Source: Nilaparvata lugens (Eukaryota; Arthropoda; Insecta; Hemiptera; Delphacidae). Taken from it: a stretch of DNA of 64,000 bases. The notes beneath the pieces were generated by a model that saw only the letters and a list, made by a program, of their open reading frames with translations, did no database searches and was not told the DNA's origin. The stretch is taken from positions 65,979,693 to 66,043,692 of the forward strand of contig NC_052508.1 of the NCBI RefSeq assembly GCF_014356525.2. Direction: 5' to 3'. The position numbers and the translations under genes are program-made. Of this stretch, positions 56,246-64,000 are shown in pieces (position 1 is the stretch's first letter; each line of letters begins with the position of its first letter).

Positions 56246-56411
56246 TACATATTCCATGCTTGAGTCCTATTTATTCCAGTTTGTTTTCTCTAATGTCTAA
56301 TAGTCATTCATATTTGTTTCAATTTGGTTGGGACCAGTACTCCTCTACTTTCCATTCCAACACTTCGCATACAAATACGTAATACGCATTCATTCAAACG
56401 CATTCAAACAG

Positions 56412-56415
<4 letters not shown>
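56246..56415 (+). repeat. Duplicated segment, copy 1 (LINE target)
   Basis: ATTCCATGCTTGAGTCCTAT through AATACGCATTCATTCAAACG matches 57765-57915. The LINE at 56416-57609 inserted in this copy. The 3' base of the segment holds the left target duplication ATTCAAACAGATAA (56402-56415). Confidence 0.85.
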
Positions 56416-56465
<50 letters not shown>

Positions 56466-57244
56466 TAATAATAATAAATCATTTTATTTGTACGCGGTAT
56501 AAACCATACCAAATGAGTAGAGTATAACAAATTTAACAATGACTAAATTAACCACATGAACAAAATGTTTGGCAATAGATCAAACTAATAACAAGATCCA
56601 ATTATAAATTTGCATTCACCGCGAACAATGAAAATACCCACGTTACAATCAATAAACATTATTACTATGAATCTCTAACATTCAACAAGCTCACATTAGA
56701 AGGTACAAGGTAATTCCTAATGAATAAATTAAATAGATTCCACACATTCAAATAACTGAGTAACTTAAATACATTCAACAAGTTCAGCAAAACCAATAAG
56801 TTTTATACATTCAACAAATCCACTGAACTCAAAAAGCTTAACAATTTCAGTTAACTAATTAAATTAGTTTAAACTGTAAAAACGTACGATAACATAATGA
56901 CAAGAAGCAATAAATTTACATAAAAAAGGTAAGAAGTTCAAATCTATATAAACAAGTTTTCAAGCACCATTGAAAGCTCGTTTGTTCCAGAAACAGTGAA
57001 TATTGACTAGAAAACTTAAACCTATCATTTACACACAATGATAATATATATTTTGTAACTTTTTTAATTCGACGGATTAGATTATATTAGTACAATAATA
57101 ATTCGGCTATCAATGACTATCACTTTCCAAAAACAACTCAAGCAACATAACTTAAAACAATGACATATACTTTGTCAAAAGTAATTTGATATAGTCGAAC
57201 GCGGCCAGCAACCCCGGCCCGGAAACACCGGAGCATCCCTATCC

Positions 57245-57326
<82 letters not shown>

Positions 57327-57609
57327 GCAGATGATAAATTACTATCTATAGCCTTATATCTTTCTTCGATAACCTCAATACAGACATGTAGACGTTTTTT
57401 ATTTTTTCGCTATTTAGGTTTGATAATAAAACTAACACTTGATCTGAAGGACTAACAATATTTTTTATGTGTTTCATCAGATACTTGATTCTCAAATTAT
57501 GATATCTTCTACAATTAATGAAAAAATGCTCCAATGTCTCCAAGCCGGAGCCACACGCCAAGCACCCATTCTCCGGATTGAGATTAGTCTTTCTACATTT
57601 GTAAATCCT
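56416..57609 (-). mobile_element. 5'-truncated LINE with 14-bp target-site duplication
   Basis: On the minus strand the coding end (57346-57609) reads RIYKCRKTNLNPENGCLACG, then LETLEHFFINCRRYHNLRIK. The C..CG..ETLEHFFxxC.R(Y/H) pattern is the zinc-finger-like C terminus of many non-LTR elements. The 3' UTR contains an AT dinucleotide run (57246-57322). It ends at AATAAAATGATTTATTATTA with a TTA microsatellite as its tail (about 56413-56478 on the plus strand is AAT repeats). ATTCAAACAGATAA flanks both sides (56402-56415 and 57610-57623), so the whole insertion is defined. Confidence 0.85.
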
Positions 57610-58050
57610 ATTCAAACAGATAAAACGCATTCAAAAGAATATCAGACTTTATAATTGTATCACTCTTGGTGAGAGTAGGAGTGAAATTAACCCAGTTAAT
57701 TAGAAATTAGCAGCAAAACGGAGTTGAATTTGAATAAGATATCTCAACAAACCCATTGCCTCCTAATACATATTCTATGCTTGGGTCCTATTTATTCCAG
57801 TTTGTTTTCTCTAATGTCTAATATAGGCATTCATATTTGTTTCAATTTGGTTGGGACCAGTACTCCTCTACTTTCCATTCCAACATTTCGCATACAAATA
57901 CGTAATACGCATTCAAAAGAATATCAGACTTTATAATTGTATCACTCTTGGTGAGAGTAAGAGTGAAATTAACCCAGTTAATTAGAAATTAGCAGCAAAA
58001 CGGAGCTGAATTTGAATAAGATATCTCAACAAACCCATTGCATGTCAGAA
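57610..58050 (+). repeat. Duplicated segment, continuation and copy 2
   Basis: TTATAATTGTATCACTCTTG plus GTGAGAGTA and GAATTTGAATAAGATATCTC occur twice (about 57645-57745 and 57930-58035). A tandem duplication of about 285 bp predates the LINE insertion. Confidence 0.8.
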
Positions 58051-59257
58051 GCGTGGAAAATTCTCACGACACTCATTTCCATCAGAATGAATTCAACGAT
58101 TAAAAGTAGCAAGTCTTTCTCAGTGCAACAGGATATTTCGTGAGCACGAAACTAAATAGAGACTTGTAAAGTAATGCTCAATAGTTTATGGTTTCTTTTC
58201 ACGTTTACATTATTTGAATTAATAAACTGAGAAAAATATGGTTTGAGTGGGTGTTTCTGCTATAAAGCTATTAGAAATTATATAATGCTCTTGAATGGGG
58301 AAGAGAATGAGTAGCAAGTTTTTGAACATTAATTGAATTCAGCTTTGTACAGCTCATTCAGCCAATTGAGTTCACTTCATAAATCGTCAACTGTAATTTA
58401 AATGCTAAAGAGTAATATACTCTATTGTATATAGGGCTACTTGTAATATAAATGGCATCATTTATGTTGTAATATAAATATAAAAATAGTAATATAAATG
58501 ACTTGTAAATGGCATCAATGTTGAAACATGCTGTGATAAAATAATTAAAAAAAAGGTACTGAGATTTTTATTTTATTTCTATCTGAAGAGTAATATTTGT
58601 ATCCAGCCTATCCACTGATATAATAACATATTTCAAATGGATGAATTATCGGTTTTGTATAATAAAAGAATGTTTTTAAAACAAAATTTGTAAAATATTT
58701 TTGGTCGCTACGTTAACCTGATTCGCCATATCAAAATCAAATATACTTATAAACATTAGAATTCATTATCACACTCAATTAATTCTCTTTTTTTAGCAAA
58801 ATTAGGGAGAGAAACAGTTTTGGGTTTATCCTGTTTATTCTCTCCCAATCATTAATTTGATATTGTAATTGTGTAATGTGAATATGGAAAATGGAAGAAT
58901 TTAATGAAAGTATACTCAAGTGAAAATAGCGGTAACTTTTTGTATGTGCCAATTGCTTCATGCTTGCGTGGGTACATCTTCAAGCCATGACAGAGACTCT
59001 CTTGTTTTATTTTGAAGTATATTTTATTCAACTTTATTTATCAGTGAGAAGATGGTTAAATAACTTGAAAAGATAAGATTGATACAGTGATGATAAACAG
59101 GAATCTAATAAGAAATTATAAAATAAATGAAATAAATATGGAGAAAAATTTGGAACAAAACTTTTCTTCATTTAACATGGATAATAATAACATTCTTGGT
59201 ATGAAAAATTGAAATTACAAAATAATTTTTCGATAATTCAGAAAATAAAAATACTAA
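58051..59257. other. Unassigned AT-rich DNA with repeat fragments
   Basis: Bases 58433-58590 carry GGGCTACTTGTAATATAAAT and ATGTTGAAACATGCTGTGAT, related to the foldback repeat at 20286-20625. Bases 58795-58870 hold the retroposon stem-loop (GGGAGAGAAACAGTTTTGGG with ATTCTCTCCC). No exon is seen. Confidence 0.45.
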
Positions 59258-59410
59258 GGCCCGGTTGCACAAAGAAAGTTAAATTTTAATCTTAATAATT
59301 TCTCAGAACCAATCGAAGAGGCTTTCTCGAAAAGAAGGCTTCTCTGATTGGCTCTCGTGAAATTATTCACGAATAAAATTTACCAGGATTTTGTGCAACC
59401 GGCACTAATA
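59258..59410. mobile_element. GCCGGTTAAATTTTAA-family foldback element
   Basis: AGGCCCGGTTGCACAAAGAA at the left and TTTTGTGCAACCGGCACTAA at the right. The central arms GAACCAATCGAAGAGGCTTT and GAAGGCTTCTCTGATTGGCT are inverted. Confidence 0.75.
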
Positions 59411-59496
59411 GGGTCAGAAATAAATACAATAGGATTTGTGCAGGGCCGGATTTAGCAATTTGGCGTGCCTAGGCACGATAGTTTTCGCGCCCCCGA

Positions 59497-59587
59497 AACA
59501 AGGTAGAATTAAGGTAGAAATAAGAAACAAGGTAGAAATAAGAAACAAGGTAGAATTAAGGTAGAAATAAGAAACAAGGTAGAACTC
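59497..59587 (+). repeat. Tandem AAACAAGGTAGAA repeat
   Basis: AAACAAGGTAGAATTAAGGT and AAACAAGGTAGAAATAAG alternate, with four AAACAAGGTAGAA cores over 90 bp. It lies beside GGGCCGGATTTAGCAATTTG, a LINE-like 3' fragment. Confidence 0.8.
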
Positions 59588-59854
59588 TGAAATATAGTAG
59601 AATAAATTAATCCTCTGAAATATATTTCAAAAATATGTAGCAGCCCTATCATGTTAATTGCTCGAACAACATATCACGACTTCATAATATTTTTGTTTTT
59701 CAACACAACTGGTTTAATTAACTGTTTACTCGTTTGTTTAATTGAATAATTCTAGAGACAAAATAATTTAAAGGAGGAAGGCAGAACTAACTCAAGATAC
59801 CAAAACTATGGGAGTGGCTATGCTAACATTAGCCACGCCCCAAATTCAACGAGC

Positions 59855-60040
59855 AGTCCCATTGGAGAATGACTTGCATGTGACACTCTCAAGCTACTTA
59901 CTTCCTATTGGTAGTGAGCTGTGAAGCTAAAATGTCGACTAATCAAACTATTGATCAATCAGAGAGCTCCTTGGTTTCGGAGGTGTGGACTGCTAATTCA
60001 GCCACGTTTTCATCAATTTCATGTTAAAATTTACACTGTC
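59855..60040 (+). repeat. Dispersed repeat shared with 47770-47945
   Basis: GAGAATGACTTGCATGTGAC, CTTCCTATTGGTAGTGAGCT and GTGGACTGCTAATTCAGCCA match the other copy in order. Confidence 0.7.
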
Positions 60041-60127
60041 TTAACTTTTTCACCTCAACAATTTCATGTTATTTCCCAGTGAAGTTTATTCTACGATAAT
60101 AATGAAAATAGAAAGAATTTGTAAGAC

Positions 60128-60286
60128 TGAGGCCCGGTTGCACAAAAGCCAGTTAAATTTTAACCGTGATTGATTCCACAAGAACCAATCAGAGAAGCCG
60201 TCTTATAAAAACGTCCTTCTCTGATTGGTCTTGTGAAATTAATCATGTTTAAAATTCAACCGGCTTTTGTACAACCGGCACTAATC
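60128..60286. mobile_element. GCCGGTTAAATTTTAA-family foldback element, best copy
   Basis: GAGGCCCGGTTGCACAAAAG, then CCAGTTAAATTTTAACCGTG at the left; TTTTGTACAACCGGCACTAA at the right. The arms meet at a short loop around AAAAACGTCC. Nearly the full length pairs. Confidence 0.8.
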
Positions 60287-60974
60287 CATTAATATTCCAG
60301 AATATTGTCGTTGAATTAAGCATTTCAATTCGTTGATTTAAGAATTATAAACCAATACACTCCTCTCCTATTCCCTGTGCTCTGTCTTTATCTACTATTC
60401 TTAATGAAATTTTCTTCTTTCTCTTTCAATGCTGAAACTGTTTCCTTCCATTCATGTTTTATTTATTTATTGAAAACAAGAATATGTGGAAGCAACAGAT
60501 CAATGATCCATTTTGCTTCCATTACATTAATCGTTTGAAAAACAAAGGAAATTTGAAGTACAACTAAACAAATTAATTAAAAATAAGAAAGTTTTGTTGA
60601 ATTTTTATCAATACCAATAAATAGTAAAATATATTTTTCTCCTAACAAATGAAAAGAGAAGCATTATTTTCAGTTGTGTTTCACGGAGTAGGCCTATTAT
60701 CTTTTCAAATAAAATTGTCTGTTTCCAAGTCCAATTTGAAGGAAGGCTAGTGCACTCAAAAATAGTAGAACAAGGCTAAAGTACTTTTTACCAATACCAA
60801 TGAGCACAAATTAGGCAATTATTGTAGCAAACGTAAAATATGATCATATTTGATTGGGTGTGTTGTTACAAAAAAAAACTTTTTCCAAGCCACTACAATC
60901 TTCAATGTATCTAACATATTCTTGAAACATTATTTTTCATGTATGGTGAAAGCAAAAAGGAATTTTTTTTGATG
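60287..60974. other. Unassigned AT-rich DNA
   Basis: No exon, RNA gene or clear repeat was recognised in this ~690 bp, except a TTTATTTATTTATTGAAAAC retroposon-like tail near 60460. Confidence 0.4.
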
Positions 60975-61199
60975 ACTAGCCTGTACTCCGCAAGGAACTG
61001 ATTAAAAACTTCACAAACTGAAACTTGACCGACTAAAATCTTGAAGGATTTAAAATAGGTCTATATTCATCCTCGGTAAATTAAGAATCTATATGCAAAA
61101 TTTCAAGTTAATCAGTCCAGTAGTTCAGACGTGATGATGCGTCATTCGTGAATTTCCTATCCGCTACATGTAAAGTCAATACTTTCCTCTATTATATCA
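60975..61199 (-). mobile_element. Helitron-like element, family 1
   Basis: ACTAGCCTGTACTCCGCAAG at the left and TTTCCTCTATTATATCA at the right. It ends where the next Helitron-like element begins. Confidence 0.65.
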
Positions 61200-61901
61200 C
61201 TAGCCGTCAGGCTCGCTTCGCTCGCCATATCCGTCTAGCCAGGGGGCTCCGCCCCCTGGACCCACGACTGGATCGTCCAAGAATGAGATCAGCAGGCTCG
61301 CTTCGCTCGCCTGCATTTTTCATTTGAGCATTTTTATCATAATATGTTAGGACGATCCAGTCGGGGATCCAGACTAAACGTCTATGGATATGGCTAAACG
61401 GATATGGCGAGCGGAGCGAGCCTGACGGCTAGTAATATAATATTTCCAGGGATAGCTCTCATTAAAGTAGCAGTGCCCAATCAATTTTTCCGCGATAAAT
61501 GCATTTCAATCTTCAACTTGGTGCCAACCTAACAAAGTCAACTCAACTTAATGCCACCTGACAAATTATTAATTTAGTTTCGAAAAATAACAACTGTTTC
61601 GAAAAGGTACTCTCTCTAGATTATAGTTCTATATCAATAACATATGGTATGGACATTTTTCAATCATAATAAAGAGAATAAGAAGAACATACATGCTAAA
61701 AGACGAACTTTAAACCCTTAAAAACCACCCTTAGAGTTAAAATATTGCCAAAAGATTTCTTAGTGCGCCTCTAAAGGGCCAACTGAACATACTACCAAAT
61801 TTGAACGTTTTTGGTCCGGTAGATTTTTAGTTCTGCGAGTGAGTGAGTCAGTCAGTCAGTCAGTCAGTGAGTGAGTGCCATTTCGCTTTTATATCTATAG
61901 A
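61200..61901 (-). mobile_element. Helitron-like element, family 2, full length
   Basis: On the minus strand: TCTATAGATATAAAAGCGAA at the 5' end, and GGCGAGCGGAGCGAGCCTGA, CGGCTAG, T at an internal and a terminal 3' end. The terminal hairpin is GGCTCGCTTCGCTCGCC. It matches 46992-47677 inverted, including AGTTGGCCCTTTAGAGGCGC. Confidence 0.75.
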
Positions 61902-61905
61902 TAGA

Positions 61906-62160
61906 CTAGCAGGTGACCTATGCTCCATAAGGGTCTAATTAAAAACTTGACAAACTGAAAACTTGACTGACTAGAATTTTGAAGAATTTTAAATAGTCCT
62001 ATAACCATCATCGGTAAATTGAGAATCTACATGCAATTTTCAAGTATTAATCAGTCGAGTAGTTCAGACGTGATGATGCGTCATTCGTGAATTTCCTATC
62101 CCCTACATGCTTAAGTCAAATCTTTCCTTGATTATAATATTAAACATTACAGTATTATAG
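61906..62160 (-). mobile_element. Helitron-like element, family 1
   Basis: CTAGCAGGTGACCTATGCTC at the left; TTTCCTTGATTATAATATTA near the right. It is head-to-tail with the family 2 element. The hairpin is partly decayed. Confidence 0.6.
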
Positions 62161-62668
62161 ACTATAGTGAGGTCCACGTTATAATGGCAGTGGATTGATT
62201 GATTGAGTACTTTATTTATGTAGATTACAATATATACTGGCTTATACACTTATATACAATAGCTTACAATACAGCAAAATTATAGATGAATTTACATAAT
62301 GGAGACTAAGAAAATAATTATTGAACTGTTTATGATATGAAAAGCAATTTGTAATATAATAACTATAGATATAATTATATTGTATGCATCTACATAATTG
62401 GCGGAGCTTTGGACATATCAATGTCCATTCTTTGGAAAGAATATTAAAAATATCCTCCCCACTAACTCTCTACCAAAAAAAAAAGATAGAAGAATAGCGA
62501 TGCCGATTCTCTGCATTAATCAATTATATTTCTACACTGTCAAAAACATAATTGGCATCGTTGTGTACCTAGAAAAGGATAGGACCACCGGCTTTGTCGA
62601 ATGATAGACAAGGATATCAAAACCATAGTTGATCAAATACTGTCATTATAACGTGGACCTCACTATAA
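62161..62668. mobile_element. TATAGTGAGGTCCACG-family element, copy 5, with nested retroposon
   Basis: CTATAGTGAGGTCCACGTTA at the left and ATAACGTGGACCTCACTATA at the right. Compared with copy 3, an extra ~290 bp (about 62190-62485) begins GATTGATTGATTGAGTACTT and TATTTATGTAG and ends in an A-run. In minus orientation this is a retroposon 3' end. Confidence 0.7.
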
Positions 62669-62684
62669 AAAACGTGGACCAACT

Positions 62685-62855
62685 AAAATCTTGAAGAATT
62701 TAAAATAGGCCTATTACCATCAACGGTAAATTGAGAATCTACATGCAAATTTTCAAGTTAATCAGTTGAGTAGTTGAGACGTGATTATGCGTCATTCGTG
62801 AATTTCCTATCCCCTACATGTATAAGTCAATTCTTTCTTTTATTATATTATAGAT
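62685..62855 (-). mobile_element. Helitron-like element, family 1, lacking its 3' end
   Basis: ACTAAAATCTTGAAGAATTT through TCTTTTATTATATTATAGAT. The hairpin and CTAG terminus are missing; GAACGTGGACC-like sequence precedes it. Confidence 0.55.
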
Positions 62856-62950
62856 GATTGGTGTTTGAATATTTTTGATTATGTTGGTGTTTATGAAAAT
62901 AACGTAGAGGAAGAGAAGTACGAGATGAAGAGGAAGAAGAGTAGGCTACG

Positions 62951-63121
62951 ATGAAAGAGGAAGAAAGAGAAAAAAATGGAGAGGAGAACATTGATGAAGA
63001 AGAGGAAACTGTATATTTGGTTTATCTCCCAATTACCGCTTTCAAAACATTGAATACTGCGCTTATTGTCATTCAACCGCAAAATCCATCAGATCAATTC
63101 TTTCAATCATTGGTGGATTAA
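62951..63121 (+). CDS. Short open frame of 56 codons (weak)
   Basis: An ATG-initiated frame reads MKEEEREKNGEENIDEEEET, VYLVYLPITAFKTLNTALIV and IQPQNPSDQFFQSLVD. Composition is protein-like (acidic head, hydrophobic middle). The preceding DNA (62856-62950) is open in another frame after an AG (DDWCLNIFDYVGVYENNVEE), so an exon with a frameshift is conceivable. I do not recognise it. Confidence 0.2.
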   Translation: MKEEEREKNGEENIDEEEETVYLVYLPITAFKTLNTALIVIQPQNPSDQFFQSLVD

Positions 63122-63560
63122 TAAACTGAATCAATCATTCTGACGGTCTCTCCACAACCATAGAGAGATAAATATTCCAATTAAATCTTTACACGAAACA
63201 TTTGTGTAAAGCTATGTGAATAGGATATATGACATGTATAACATATATGTAAATGTAAATACAATCTTTGGAAACAATATCATTCAATCACAGAATCAAT
63301 TTCGAATGGCGAATCGAATTATCAATGAATTCCCGTTCATCGACGAGAATATCATTCAAACAAACAATTCAATTTCAAATGAATAAAAAATAAAGTGGAG
63401 AAATTTGAAGCGCATCTCGAATTTATTGCGAGCTCGCGTGTGAGAGCTGTGTGTGTCAGTGGTGTGAAGGTCATATCACTTCATAGCTCTTCGCTCTGAT
63501 AAATTATTCATTCCTCTTTTTACAGCCTTTCTCTCGTCTCCGTTTATTTCTTTATGTTCT
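63122..63560. other. Unassigned AT-rich DNA
   Basis: No gene seen. ATTCAATCACAGAATCAATTT and neighbouring CATTCAAACAAACAATTCAA are weakly repeated. CT-rich sequence begins at the right edge. Confidence 0.4.
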
Positions 63561-63660
63561 CTCTCTCACTCTATCTCTCTCTCTCTCCGAGGGACGCTTT
63601 TCTCTCTCTCTCTCTCCGAGGGACGCTTTTCTCTCTCTCTCTCTCCGAGGGACGCTTTTC
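63561..63660 (+). repeat. 29-bp x3 CT-rich tandem repeat
   Basis: CCGAGGGACGCTTTTCTC recurs at 63587, 63616 and 63645, separated by CT dinucleotide runs; period 29 bp. Confidence 0.9.
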
Positions 63661-64000
63661 TCACTCACTCTTTTCTTATCTCTCTCATAGAGTGCACTTA
63701 CTAAGTTTTCATTTTCATCTTAACTTCCACAGATCTAACCTGTTTACTTGATAATTTACTAAGTGCCGGTTGCACAAAAGCCGGTTAACGTTCCTCCTAT
63801 CATATCTCTCTCACTCACTTACTCCTCACTGTTCACTCTCTCCTTTTTATCACCCACTCCTCCTTTCCCTTTCATCTTCTCTCAGTGCCTACTTTTTACT
63901 ATCACCCTCCTCTTCTATCTTCTATCATCATTCTACCTTCTATCAACCTGTTTTCTATTAACCTTCTACCTTCTATCAACCTTTTTTCTATCAACTCTCT
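63661..64000 (+). repeat. Pyrimidine-rich low-complexity end of window
   Basis: CT-rich DNA with a fragment of the GCCGGTTAAATTTTAA family at 63762-63790 (AGTGCCGGTTGCACAAAAGC) and a repeated CTACCTTCTATCAACCT unit at about 63930-63990. Confidence 0.7.

Overview
This is eukaryotic, AT-rich, intron-bearing DNA that is mostly repeats. The gene content and the dense load of foldback elements, Helitron-like elements and LINE fragments point to an insect. A hemipteran, perhaps a planthopper, is my best guess; I make it from the general look of the repeat families and not from a database search. It is a draft scaffold: there is a run of exactly 100 N at 33916-34015.

Layout. (1) 1-7300: the 3' end of an unrecognised + strand gene. 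Three exons (2189-2272, 4887-4951, 7066-7173) join in one open frame with matching splice phases. The stop codon lies inside a perfect-period 30-bp x5 tandem array (7151-7300). (2) 7300-15355: an AT-rich intergenic stretch holding a pair of TTAA-linked foldback elements (11814-12285). (3) 15356-33907: the N-terminal ~880 codons, in 11 coding exons, of a homologue of ATAD5/Elg1, the large subunit of the RFC-like complex that unloads PCNA from DNA. The visible parts are a degenerate PIP-like N terminus, basic and acidic linkers, SUMO-interaction-like motifs, the conserved region before the ATPase, Walker A (29296-29444), the motif after Walker A (31715-31836) and Walker B (33473-33560). The introns are packed with MITEs, a LINE reverse-transcriptase fragment, a Helitron nested in a LINE, a triplicated exon end and a decayed mariner-like transposon. 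(4) 33916-34015: the gap, followed by one plausible exon (34016-34133) that I cannot assign with confidence. (5) 34134-64000: almost entirely repeats: Helitron-like families in both orientations, a 134-bp x6 array, two large tandem duplications (43066-45855 and ~52505-55970), ~1-kb pyrimidine tracts, a truncated LINE with a 14-bp target-site duplication, and low-complexity DNA. The rest of the ATAD5 gene (AAA+ lid and C terminus) is not visible here.

The strongest observations are: the 30-bp hairpin array starting within the last codons of a gene; the triplication of an ATAD5 exon end with frame and donor preserved in every copy; two foldback families that each show perfect 7-bp target duplications; back-to-back TTAA elements forming a 470-bp palindrome; and a splice-phase conflict in the ATPase region. 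I did not find a convincing new multigene system; the novelty is in repeat biology and gene structure.
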